NCBI RefSeq assembly: GCF_000019685.1
Contig: NC_011256.1
Coordinates: 1-64,000, forward strand
DNA length: 64,000 nt
DNA from: Borrelia duttonii Ly
GTDB taxonomy: Bacteria > Spirochaetota > Spirochaetia > Borreliales > Borreliaceae
Direction: 5' to 3'
Part shown: piece after piece, positions 19,354 to 27,637 of the stretch
Layout of the letters: each line of letters begins with the position of its first letter
How positions within the stretch are numbered: the first letter of the stretch is position 1
Translations under genes and position numbers: made by a program
Notes under the pieces: generated by a model
What the model was told of the DNA's origin: nothing
Seen by the model: the letters and a program-made list of their open reading frames with translations, nothing else
Database searches by the model: none

Positions 19354-19740
19354 CTACTCTTCTAAGTACAACTGGGTATATTTGCGATATACAGAAACAA
19401 CAATAGGTTTTGTTCCTTGTATATAACGTTTGTAATAAGCAATTCTTTCAGCAATTTCTAATTCACTATTATCTTTGTATGTAGTATCAAAATCTTCAAA
19501 ATATGGAAATTTGTCCCTCTTGTAATAACGAGCAACATAACTTTTAGCATCAATAAGCCATAAATTGAGGCTTAACGCATATTTGAATAACGCACCCTCA
19601 TCAATACCCAAACTTACAGGATCATTTTTATGGAGCAGTGCAGGTTGAACAGGCAGATCTGGAATATGCTTACAAGAAAAGAATATGACCACTAAAAGCA
19701 AAGACAAAAAATAACTTTTATTTACAACAAATCTATTCAT
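19354..19740 (-). CDS. phage-block lipoprotein
   Basis: A 128-residue protein with a signal peptide ending in a spirochaetal lipobox (LLVVIFFSC, Cys at residue 23), so it is probably lipidated. The mature part is helical (ALSLNLWLIDAKSYVARYYK) with no family I recognise. It sits among the genes that in phages encode lysis functions and could be a spanin-like or surface exclusion lipoprotein; this is speculation from position. GGTGAGG precedes the ATG. Confidence 0.6.
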   Translation of the reverse strand: MNRFVVNKSYFLSLLLVVIFFSCKHIPDLPVQPALLHKNDPVSLGIDEGALFKYALSLNLWLIDAKSYVARYYKRDKFPYFEDFDTTYKDNSELEIAERIAYYKRYIQGTKPIVVSVYRKYTQLYLEE

Positions 19741-19755
19741 AAACGCCTCACCTAT

Positions 19756-20130
19756 TCACCTATAATGATTCACTGATTCAGATTTGAATTTTTGTAATAT
19801 CTCATTAGCAATTTGACCTCTAAGCTTGATGAGCCTATTATACTCATCCCAATTCTCACCATCTTCTATAGCCCTACAAGCAGCAATAGATACATCAAGC
19901 ACTCCTTGAAGTTTTGAATCAAATATTTCAAATGCACGTTTTTTTTCATTGCTTTTTGCAATTTCATTCTTGATATAGTAAATGAAACTAAGAATGTTAC
20001 TTGTCAATTTCATCCCTTCACGTACAAGATTAGTATTAGACTCTCCAACTAAACCATCTAATTCTTCAAGTAAAGAATCTTTTGCTACTACCGCATCAAA
20101 AAGCTTATTCACACTTCTGATCGCACTCAC
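19756..20130 (-). CDS. helical hypothetical protein
   Basis: A 124-residue, helix-rich protein (MSAIRSVNKLFDAVVAKDSL) started by GTG behind AGGAGG. I do not recognise it. It lies between the DUF261-type gene and the lipoprotein in an apparent operon. Confidence 0.6.
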   Translation of the reverse strand: MSAIRSVNKLFDAVVAKDSLLEELDGLVGESNTNLVREGMKLTSNILSFIYYIKNEIAKSNEKKRAFEIFDSKLQGVLDVSIAACRAIEDGENWDEYNRLIKLRGQIANEILQKFKSESVNHYR

Positions 20131-20154
20131 TTTAAACCTCCTAAAACAAATTTT

Positions 20155-20850
20155 TTATAATTTATTAAATTGCTCACGATACAAAGCAAGTCTTTGTCTA
20201 ACGTCACTAACAATAGACGAATCAATAATTTTGAACACTCGTAAAGATTCAAGAACACCGTCATTTACGGCTTTGGAACTGCCAAGCGAATCCCAAATAA
20301 TAGAATTCAAATCATTATCAACGATCACAAAATGGTATAAATCACTTTTACTATCTTTATATTTCCCAATCAAAATATCACAACTATCGGGCTCATATTC
20401 AGTAGGGGAGTAGTGTACATTGAGATAATGAATATCATCGCCAATTCCAAGACTTTTGAATATTAAATTTGGATCAAGAACATATGAATTTGCATCTTTT
20501 AAACATCCAGCAGAAGCAAGACTTTTGAAAATCAAATCAACTTCGAATTTGTCGAAGCATTTTTCAATCTTGTCTTTTATCTCTTTTACGACGAATGCAA
20601 TAAACAAAATGCACAAAAAATAACATCCAAACTTACAAATAGCACTATTTTGTTCTTTGAAATTATATTGAAAAGGAACTACTAGCCTATGTTTTTCTAT
20701 TTCTTTGATTTTTTCATACACTTGATAAGAAGAATTTTTCAAAGGAACAGCACTTTCAAGCAATTCCGATTTATATTTTTTTATAAAATGATCTTTCAAG
20801 AGTTTATATGCAAAGTCGTAAAGAAAAACAAACAATTTATTTTTCATCAT
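20155..20850 (-). CDS. DUF261-type protein, possible papain-like cysteine peptidase
   Basis: A 231-residue protein that I place in the Borrelia DUF261 family known from prophage plasmids. The sequence AICKFGCYFLCILFIAF (Cys72, Cys76), then LYHFVIVDND (His173) and SIIWDSLGSS (Asp187), has the order and spacing of a Cys-His-Asp triad in papain-like folds such as C39 or NlpC/P60 peptidases, where GC, then a buried H-F-V strand, then W-D or D-P follow. If so it could cut cell-wall peptide links and serve as the endolysin. The residue before Cys76 is Gly, as in C39 peptidases. It overlaps the upstream membrane protein gene by 14 bases. Confidence 0.6.
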   Translation of the reverse strand: MMKNKLFVFLYDFAYKLLKDHFIKKYKSELLESAVPLKNSSYQVYEKIKEIEKHRLVVPFQYNFKEQNSAICKFGCYFLCILFIAFVVKEIKDKIEKCFDKFEVDLIFKSLASAGCLKDANSYVLDPNLIFKSLGIGDDIHYLNVHYSPTEYEPDSCDILIGKYKDSKSDLYHFVIVDNDLNSIIWDSLGSSKAVNDGVLESLRVFKIIDSSIVSDVRQRLALYREQFNKL

Positions 20851-21232
20851 TTGCTTCTTCCCCTACTCTGTTTACTTCTTCCCCTACTCTCTTTAGAGAA
20901 TCGAAACATTTATTCAACTCTTCTTTGAATGCGAGCTTAATTTTAAGTCTTTCTTTGAACAGAAGAGTTTCTACTTCTGATATCATCTCTTTACTTTCTA
21001 AATTCAACTTTTGAATATCTTTTTTTACATCTTCCTTAAAAAAATTTTTCAGGGATTCAAATTCATTTTTCAGTCTGTTTTCAGATTCAACACGTAATTC
21101 TTCGAGAAGATCTTTCTTCAGTTCAGCTAAAAATCCTTGAAAAGCATAAGTTCCCAATCCTGAAACACAAATAACTATTCCTGTTACAACAGTTCCAATG
21201 ATATTAAGTTGTTTTTTTAGGTTATTAGCCAA
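20837..21232 (-). CDS. single-span membrane protein with coiled coil, possible holin-like
   Basis: About 131 residues if translation starts at the TTG at 21232, which has AGGAGG four to five bases upstream; the longer reading to 21262 would put that site inside the gene. One hydrophobic segment (LNIIGTVVTGIVICVSGLGT) is followed by a long charged coiled coil ending RVGEEVNRVGEEANDEK. It is first in the minus-strand operon and next to the possible endolysin, so a holin or anchor role is plausible but unproven. Confidence 0.55.
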   Translation of the reverse strand: MANNLKKQLNIIGTVVTGIVICVSGLGTYAFQGFLAELKKDLLEELRVESENRLKNEFESLKNFFKEDVKKDIQKLNLESKEMISEVETLLFKERLKIKLAFKEELNKCFDSLKRVGEEVNRVGEEANDEK

Positions 21233-21393
21233 ATCCCCTCCTGTTGCCCTTAAAAATGACAAACAAAATTACTTCACCATTCTTAACCTAACTTTATTAA
21301 ATCAATAAAAGCAAAGTAACTTGCTCTTTTAATCTCGGAAATAAAATCAATGCTAATAAAATAAACAATAAATAAAAAATTGTCAATATTGCT

Positions 21394-21466
21394 AAATAGC
21401 TATTTCACAGCTTTAAATAATATTAATAAATAAATCTTTAACTAAAGATTAACCTTTAGATATAAT
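21394..21466 (+). promoter_or_regulatory. divergent control region of the prophage module
   Basis: Between the two divergent phage operons. TATAAT at 21461-21466 with TTAACT at 21438-21443 (17-base spacer) is a fair promoter for the plus-strand operon. The imperfectly conserved -35 lies inside an inverted repeat, AATCTTT-AACT-AAAGATT (21433-21450), and a palindrome AAATAGCTATTT sits at 21394-21405. Such dyads at a divergent switch region would suit repressor sites. I did not find a clear promoter for the minus operon. Confidence 0.5.
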
Positions 21467-21504
21467 AAAATATCAAATGTCTATTATAAGGAGATAAAAT
21501 CAAT

Positions 21505-22143
21505 ATGATAAAAGTAGGAACAATACAATTATATAAACTTGGAGAAGTTGTAAAAATACTAAAAGAAAATTTCAATTTTACAATTGATAATCCAACTCTC
21601 TGCAGAAAAGCAAGCAAACTAAACGCATATGTAATATATAACGAAAAGAAATATATTCCTAAAGACATAATATATCATTTGACAGCAAACATGAGATACC
21701 TAGAAACCAAAATAAATACTCAAAAAATTATTGAAAATAAAATAGAAAGTATAAAGCAAGATATAAGTACATATGATAAAAAGCATAAAATAAATCCATT
21801 AACGGCAATACAAAGAATTAAAACCAATAACAACAATACAACAACATTTATTAAAGCATTTTTAGAATTAACAGAAGAAATAAAAAATATAAAGGAAGAA
21901 ACACAAAAAGAAATAAAAAATATAAAGGAAGAAACACAAAAAGAAATAAAAAATATAAAGGAAGAAACACAAAAAGAAATAAAAAACAAAGACGAAGAAA
22001 TATTCACGCTAAAACAAATAATACAAAACATACAAAAACAGACTCAAATAAATTTAAACAAAGAATTAATAAGTACAATAAATAATCCTATTTATAAAAA
22101 ATCAAAAAATAATTTTTATATAACAAATAAAAAAAATATTTAA
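21505..22143 (+). CDS. possible DNA-binding protein with coiled-coil repeats
   Basis: A 212-residue protein. The first 60 residues (IQLYKLGEVVKILKENFNF) read like a small MerR-type or winged DNA-binding domain. A Lys/Glu-rich coiled coil follows, including three exact copies of an 11-residue unit EIKNIKEETQK (33 bp each, 21877-21975), so its length can vary by slippage. It is the first gene of the rightward operon, with AAGGAG before the ATG. It could be a regulator or partition-type protein. Confidence 0.6.
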   Translation: MIKVGTIQLYKLGEVVKILKENFNFTIDNPTLCRKASKLNAYVIYNEKKYIPKDIIYHLTANMRYLETKINTQKIIENKIESIKQDISTYDKKHKINPLTAIQRIKTNNNNTTTFIKAFLELTEEIKNIKEETQKEIKNIKEETQKEIKNIKEETQKEIKNKDEEIFTLKQIIQNIQKQTQINLNKELISTINNPIYKKSKNNFYITNKKNI

Positions 22144-22226
22144 TATATATAAAAGAAACAATTAATCTAAATGATGATATAAATATTATCTACAGAATAT
22201 TTATAATTTTCAATTTATAAAATTTC

Positions 22227-22504
22227 TTTTAGCATGCTAAAACAATTTTATTGACAATAAAATTTAATTAATTTAAAATTAGTATTTATGGTGCAAAATA
22301 ACATCTTAAATACTAATTATGACATGTTTTTTTACTATATATATGAAAATTTCACAAAAATTGTTTCTAAAGTTTGTTCAATCAAAAGAATGGTATATAA
22401 AAAAATCACCTTAACTACAAAACTAGTCAAGAGTGAAATTTTCATATATAATAGTATACAAATTAAAGTCCAAAGATTCTTCAAAAAAGAAAATCCAAAC
22501 TTTG
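22227..22504. promoter_or_regulatory. cluster of inverted repeats, candidate origin or structured leader
   Basis: A gene-poor stretch with five perfect or near-perfect inverted repeats: a 16-bp palindrome TTTTAGCATGCTAAAA (22227-22242); AATTTTATTG-A-CAATAAAATT (22244-22264); AATTAGTATTTA with TAAATACTAATT (22276-22287 and 22307-22318); a 17-bp arm ATATATGAAAATTTCAC (22337-22353) matching 22433-22449; and GTCCAAAG with CTTTGGAC (about 22469 and 22500). It lies directly before the initiator-like gene. A replication origin, partition site or structured RNA are all possible. A 75-codon open frame across it is probably chance. Confidence 0.6.
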
Positions 22505-22524
22505 GACAAAAATAAAAATCAACT

Positions 22525-24132
22525 ATGCTAAGTATACCAAAAGATAATAAGAATTTCAAATTTCAAGACCCAAAAGGTCAAATAAATGCAATATTAAAAA
22601 GCCTTGTAGAACTAAATATCCATAAAGATCCCAATAATAGTCAAACAATACGAATGTCATATGTTAAATTGCAAATAATCAAGATGCTTAAACGCTATAA
22701 AAGAATAATTAAAGTTTATTGGGCAATAAATACTAAAAATACAAATTATAAACAATCAATGGGCGTTGAAGAATATTCAGCTTGTGATATCCAAAAAATA
22801 GTACTTAAATTATTAGAAAATGATTCTGCAAAAAAAGTATGTAAAAGAACACTTGAACGAGATATAAAACTCTTAAATGAAATGGGATTGATAAAATCTA
22901 AAATTAGAAAACTTGGTGAACAAAAAGGAAGTATTGCTTACTATGTACAAAACATGGAACTTGCTCATGTACACAAAGATATAATCCTAGAATACCTCAT
23001 ACAATTACTTACAGAAAATCTACATGATAAAAAAATCATCGGCGATTTTGATGCAGACATAAAAAATACAACTTTCAATTACACAAATCTAGAAAAGTTT
23101 GGAATACTATCTAAATTCAAAGAATGTAAAAGTCTCATCAAAATGTCGCATGTGCAAACACCGGACGTTATTAATAAAGCTAATATAAGCAATATAAATA
23201 AAGAGAATTCTAAAAACTCTTTAGAGAAAAACTCTGCAAAAAGTCTTTCATGTGAAAAACCAAAAAGTGGTGAACAAAAAAGTGAAAAAGTGCGATTCAA
23301 ACGAATTGGCGTAAAAACTAGACTGATCGATGTTCACAAAATAAGCAGAAACTATATGCAACAGGTGAAAGAGCTGAGCAACAACGATTCAACGTACATA
23401 AACGCCCTGCTAAATTTGGAGACTGCCATAAATGAGTATGGAAAAGAATATGATATCGAAGATATTTTGAAACACTTTCTAAAGCAATTTGGCAACAGAT
23501 ACAAGTACAAAGTGTGGATGATGATGAAAAGAAAAGATGGCGTAATAAACGACTATGATCTCATATGGGAGGGTCGATTCAAAGATTGGTACTCGCATAA
23601 GTATAAGAAAAATTATACGACGACAAAAGAAAAATATGGCGAAAAAATAAGATTAGCAGGCAAAAATTTTGAATTTAATGCGTCAAAAAATGTGAAAGAC
23701 GAAGAAGAAGAAAAAAAAGAAAAAGAGAAAACAGAAAAAGAACGCAAACTGCAGCTCAAACGACAACAAGAATATATAGAGAGGTTATTTAGGCAAGAAG
23801 AACAAGAAAGAAAAGAGCGAATCAGAAGGAGAGAAGAAGAAAAGGCAAAGTTGAGAATGGAGGTTAAAGAAGAAATACGATCTTATGTAGGAAGTATTGA
23901 AAATGGCGATTCTAGTGATGATATTGCAAAGTTATACCCTTTATACGAAGAGAGTAGGGGAGATAATATTGCTGTACGCCCGCCGCGGCCACAAATTAAC
24001 ACTAATTTTGAAGGATTCAAAACAACCAAAGGACTTTCTCTTGCTAGTTTAGGAATTATGCTTCAATATCAAGAGCAAGATCCAGACAAAGATAAAATTT
24101 TGATGCAAAATGCAAAAGGAGAGACGATATGA
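22525..24132 (+). CDS. replication-initiator-like plasmid maintenance protein
   Basis: A 535-residue protein. Residues 40-135 (IRMSYVKLQIIKMLKRYKRI, later CKRTLERDIKLLNEMGLIKS) form a winged-helix pattern like that of the Borrelia PF57/62 maintenance proteins. The middle (about 270-360, RFKRIGVKTRLIDVHKISRN) is unique. A strongly charged helix (about 395-460) and an unstructured C terminus follow. Borrelia PF57-type proteins act in plasmid replication; this is longer than the usual 350-380 and may be the prophage's own initiator. No strong ribosome site precedes the ATG. It overlaps the next gene by four bases. Confidence 0.6.
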   Translation: MLSIPKDNKNFKFQDPKGQINAILKSLVELNIHKDPNNSQTIRMSYVKLQIIKMLKRYKRIIKVYWAINTKNTNYKQSMGVEEYSACDIQKIVLKLLENDSAKKVCKRTLERDIKLLNEMGLIKSKIRKLGEQKGSIAYYVQNMELAHVHKDIILEYLIQLLTENLHDKKIIGDFDADIKNTTFNYTNLEKFGILSKFKECKSLIKMSHVQTPDVINKANISNINKENSKNSLEKNSAKSLSCEKPKSGEQKSEKVRFKRIGVKTRLIDVHKISRNYMQQVKELSNNDSTYINALLNLETAINEYGKEYDIEDILKHFLKQFGNRYKYKVWMMMKRKDGVINDYDLIWEGRFKDWYSHKYKKNYTTTKEKYGEKIRLAGKNFEFNASKNVKDEEEEKKEKEKTEKERKLQLKRQQEYIERLFRQEEQERKERIRRREEEKAKLRMEVKEEIRSYVGSIENGDSSDDIAKLYPLYEESRGDNIAVRPPRPQINTNFEGFKTTKGLSLASLGIMLQYQEQDPDKDKILMQNAKGETI

Positions 24133-24671
24133 AATTTACGTTGAAGTATTTGATAAGAAGACTTTATTTGAGAAGGGATAGATTTTGGCAAACTTATATG
24201 AGCGATGAGATTCAGTCTAAAAAAAATGATGGGACAATAGTTAATTTTCCAATACTAAATTCTGATGATATTGATTATGAGTATGTATCTTCATATGTTA
24301 AAGATTGGATAAGCAAGAAATATGTAGATAATTCGGATATCAAAATTCAACTAGTGGACAATCTGTATTATAATTGCGAAATAAGGAAATATAGTTTACT
24401 TGCTGGTTTTTTAGAGACTCTTCATAGAGATTATAAGGAAATTTTTCTTGGTAATTTAGAAAGAAAAAAGATAGTTGAACCTAAAATTAAGTTACAACCA
24501 GAAGATCAATCAGGAGAAGAAAAAGATCAAAAAGATCAATCTGTAGATCAAGCAGAAGAACGGGTTGTGCAACAAGATCAAGCACAAGCAAAAGCAGCAA
24601 CTAAAGCTAAGGCAGCTAAAAAGCCTGCTACTAAGCCAGGAGTTATTCAGCCAGAGGTTATTCAAAGTTAA
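24129..24671 (+). CDS. hypothetical protein with basic Ala/Lys/Pro tail
   Basis: A 180-residue protein overlapping the initiator-like gene by four bases (ATGA). The first 115 residues are a globular helical part (RDRFWQTYMSDEIQSKKNDG); the rest is Gln/Asp-rich, then a tail of AKAAKKPATKP type as in histone-like proteins, which often binds DNA. I do not recognise the family. Coupling suggests that it works with the initiator-like protein. Confidence 0.6.
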   Translation: MKFTLKYLIRRLYLRRDRFWQTYMSDEIQSKKNDGTIVNFPILNSDDIDYEYVSSYVKDWISKKYVDNSDIKIQLVDNLYYNCEIRKYSLLAGFLETLHRDYKEIFLGNLERKKIVEPKIKLQPEDQSGEEKDQKDQSVDQAEERVVQQDQAQAKAATKAKAAKKPATKPGVIQPEVIQS

Positions 24672-24734
24672 CTAGAGATTAATATGAATTATTGATTTTG
24701 CTAATGAAAGATTTGTAGAATTAGTAATTCATGT

Positions 24735-25412
24735 TTACTTATTTATAATTGAGTTGATTATTGAGATTAATGTTAAAAGAATTCCTACGTTAATTGTAAT
24801 AATAGTTCCAAGCATCCAATTATTTAATTTTAATTTACTATTAAGTTCTGTTTTGTTAATTTCAATTTTATTATCAAGTTCATTAAATTTAGTGTCAATT
24901 TTAATATTTAAGTTATTTTCAACAGTATCAATTTTATTATTGAGATCTCTAATATCTGATTTTAAGTTATTTTCAACAGTATCAATTTTATTATTAAGAT
25001 CTCTAATATCTGATTTTAAGTTATTTTCAATAATATCAATTTTATTATCAAGTTCATTAAATTTAGTGTCAATTTTAATATTTAAGTTATTTTCAACAGT
25101 ATCAATTTTATTATTAAGATCTCTAATATCTGATTTTAAGTTATTTTCAATAATATCAATTTTATTATCAAGTTCATTAAATTTAGTATCAATTTTATTA
25201 TCAAGTTCATTAAATTTAGTATCAATTTTATTATTGAGATCTCTAATATCTGATTTGAATGCCATTTTTAGAAGTTCAAGATCTTTAGTAGTAAGTTCAT
25301 TTTTATAGTATCTATAAGATAAATCGTCAGCAATATCTCTATCCATCCCGACTTTTACGAGCTCATTTAAGACCATTTGTCTTGTTACTACTGGCTGTAT
25401 CATATGTTCCAT
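24735..25412 (-). CDS. bdr: Bdr repeat protein
   Basis: A 225-residue Bdr protein of the common type: N-terminal PVVTRQMVLNELVKVGMDRD and DDLSYRYYKNELTTKDLEL, then KID repeats (NKIDTKFNELD and NKIDTVENNLKSDIRDLN units), and a C-terminal membrane segment (MLGTIITINVGILLTLISII). AAGGAG precedes the ATG. It faces the plus-strand operon of the prophage and closes that module on the right. Closely related to the bdr gene at 29495-30067; the two flank the small vlp cluster. Confidence 0.9.
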   Translation of the reverse strand: MEHMIQPVVTRQMVLNELVKVGMDRDIADDLSYRYYKNELTTKDLELLKMAFKSDIRDLNNKIDTKFNELDNKIDTKFNELDNKIDIIENNLKSDIRDLNNKIDTVENNLNIKIDTKFNELDNKIDIIENNLKSDIRDLNNKIDTVENNLKSDIRDLNNKIDTVENNLNIKIDTKFNELDNKIEINKTELNSKLKLNNWMLGTIITINVGILLTLISIINSIINK

Positions 25413-25488
25413 GAAAATCTCCTTATATAATATTATAGTGTTTTTAGGGTTTATTGTTAAGTAAAAAATAAGTGAATTTAGTTGATGT

Positions 25489-26298
25489 TCACGACAATAA
25501 GGTGTTAGAAAAGATTTGTTTTTGCATTTTGTGAGTATTTTTATAGGAAATACCTAATTGCTTTAGATTTAGGTTAATGTGTGATTTGAGATTATGTATA
25601 TTTTTGTTAGAGTTTGGATCGAGAAAAAAGGATTCAATTAGGTTGGCAATAGTAGATTGTAATTTATTATTGCTTTTTTTATAAAAAAGTAAATTTGCAG
25701 TATGTAGACGTAAATTTTGAAATGAATTAATGAAAACTAAGTTTTTATGACTCTTTAGAGGGGTAGTTTTATTTACAAGTTTTATGCTTTTGTATTTTGG
25801 ATTTTTTGAAATGGGTTCATAAGAATAAAAATTATCCTTTTTGTTTAAGGAATTAGAAATAACATAGTAAATACATTCTAAATGTTTAGTAGTTGTACTT
25901 TCAAGAAATAGTTTTTTAATAATACTGTTAAGTTTCCAAGTAATAATATTGAAATTATGTTCTTTTAGAGAATAAATGGCGTTTATAATTAATTTAGAGT
26001 TTACCAATGTATGTTTTCTAATTTGTAAATTGGATGATAATCTGTAAGTAATAGTATCATCTGTATAATTAGTGATAGTAAAGTTTTTGTTGGTGAATTT
26101 AGATAAGGGAATACCAGAAGCAAGTAAGATGCCTATTGCTTTAAGTTCTGTACTATTTGATATTAAGATATGATTTTTGCAAAAATTAATAATTTCTTTA
26201 GGATTTATTTCGATTATATTATTTGTACTATTGTTAAATGTTTGTTTAACATTTTTTTGATGTTTGATGTTTTTAAAAAATTTTTTTATACTAATCAT
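25489..26298 (-). CDS. hypothetical protein, weakly tyrosine-recombinase-like
   Basis: A 269-residue basic protein. The stretch ELKAIGILLASGIPLSKFTN followed by KNFTI resembles the box I region of tyrosine recombinases (normally G-L/C-R-x-x-E), but the key Arg would be Pro here. A later segment FINSFQNLRLHTANLLFYKK loosely resembles the H-x-L-R region. A final Tyr (GISYKNTHK) exists, but the full catalytic set cannot be matched. It may be a degenerate or very divergent recombinase, or something else entirely. A palindrome lies 73 bases upstream of its start. Confidence 0.4.
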   Translation of the reverse strand: MISIKKFFKNIKHQKNVKQTFNNSTNNIIEINPKEIINFCKNHILISNSTELKAIGILLASGIPLSKFTNKNFTITNYTDDTITYRLSSNLQIRKHTLVNSKLIINAIYSLKEHNFNIITWKLNSIIKKLFLESTTTKHLECIYYVISNSLNKKDNFYSYEPISKNPKYKSIKLVNKTTPLKSHKNLVFINSFQNLRLHTANLLFYKKSNNKLQSTIANLIESFFLDPNSNKNIHNLKSHINLNLKQLGISYKNTHKMQKQIFSNTLLS

Positions 26299-26370
26299 TG
26301 CGTATAAATATTATATTTATTTTAAAAAATAGTCAACTTTTCTCATTTTACGGTCAACTTTTATAGAATT

Positions 26371-26391
26371 GTTACCTTATTACAAGGTAAC
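26371..26391. promoter_or_regulatory. 21-bp palindrome with 5-base centre
   Basis: GTTACCTT-ATTAC-AAGGTAAC is a perfect 8-bp inverted repeat in the space between the recombinase-like gene and the 3' end of a chimeric vlp. The size resembles a recombinase core site or a repressor operator. No T-run follows, so a terminator is less likely. Confidence 0.5.
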
Positions 26392-26448
26392 AGAACACAA
26401 ATATAAATATATTAAAAACTATGCTTAATTTTATTCTAAATTTTAGAA

Positions 26449-27481
26449 TCAATACTTCTTAGTAAAAGCAAGCTCAAACGACAAACCAGCATTTTCGTTG
26501 AAATTTGCCTCAAACTGAGGCTTAAACCCTCCCAACAAGATACCCAATTTTTCTTGAAGTTTTTTATTATAACTAGACGCATATGCAGCAGCACTAAATT
26601 TACCACTCTTAGTCATTGCCTTAAGAGCTACTGCTGCTACTAAGTCTGCATTACTTTTTGCTCCAGCACCAGCAGAAGCATTATTATTAGAAGCCAGCTA
26701 ATATTCCAGCATCATGACTACCAGCATTAAGTTGCGTAGGAGCAGTTGCGGTAGCATTTTTAATCTTATCAATCATTGCCCATGGATCTGCTTTTGATAC
26801 CTCACCTATTAATTTATCACCAGCTCCTTGAGTAGCCTTACTAGTATGACCTCCAAGCACAGCAATAGCTTCAGTAGCAGCATTTGCAGTAGCTATTGGA
26901 TTACCAGCATCTCCAGATTTAATTTTTATACCAGCCTTTCCTGCTTCTTCAACAATTGTCTTAATTCCCCCAATAATAGCTTCAACTCCAGCCTTATCAG
27001 CTGCAACAGTGGAATTATCAACATTATCACCAATCGGATTACCATCATTAGTTACACCAGATAATTTAGTTAAAGCATCAATTAATTTGTCAAAAACCTC
27101 ACTTGCTCCTTGAATTGCATCTTCCACAATTTTAATTTTACTTCCATCAGCATTCTTAACTTCGGATATTTTATCTGATAGCTCTTGTAACTTATTCTTA
27201 GTTGTCATAATTCCTTCTCCAACCTTCTTAAAATGTTCTCCAACTTTACTTCTACTATCCCCCACTTTAACTACATTAAATCCTAATACATCCCCCATTG
27301 CACTCCCAAAAACGCCAAAAATCTCTTGAAACCCTTCTCCGATCGCCACTAATGACTCTAAAAAACTATTCTTCTTTGCTAAGTCTACCTTCCCCTCTCC
27401 TCCTGCTACTCCCCCACTATTACATCCCATCACCATCATCATCATCTCCACCATCATCATTATCATCACTCTATTTATCAT
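26449..27481 (-). pseudogene. vlp: vlp type I with frameshift and foreign 3' end
   Basis: The first 264 codons are a type I Vlp: Met-rich signal peptide, lipobox VMGC, then GEGFQEIFGVFGSAMGDVLG and the KADPWAMIDKIKNAT block. At about 26690 a one-base shift stops it; the next frame continues the Vlp (NADLVAAVALKAMTKSGKFS) but then leaves the family. Where others read NKVLGILDVII, it reads YNKKLQEKLGILLGGFKPQF and ends FNENAGLSFELAFTKKY. The end looks like the last beta strand of an outer-membrane barrel, with a terminal aromatic. It is the outermost copy on this side of the cluster. The SD (AAGGAAT) is distant. Confidence 0.7.
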
Positions 27482-27569
27482 TTCCCCTTTTATTCCTTTC
27501 TTAATTCTTGTCGCTTACTTAAAGAAAGCAAAAAAATATAACTCATATAACACATACAATACTGCAAAT

Positions 27570-27596
27570 AAAAAAAGAGAGCTTTACTGCTCCCTT
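27570..27596 (-). terminator. terminator of vlp 27638-28708
   Basis: On the minus strand GGGAGC-AGTAAA-GCTCTC is followed by a run of T. The same hairpin type ends types II and IV vlp copies elsewhere. Confidence 0.75.
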
Positions 27597-27637
27597 TAAT
27601 AAAATTCTGATCTAATCATTTCAACTATATTCAACTC

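Noticed and set aside
22288-22515. Open frame of 75 codons
   Set aside because: It lies over the inverted repeat cluster, has no ribosome site and no similarity to known proteins; probably chance.
26371-26391. Palindrome as a linear-plasmid telomere
   Set aside because: It lacks the longer conserved boxes of Borrelia telomeres and is inside continuous sequence; a fused telomere would need a much longer inverted repeat.
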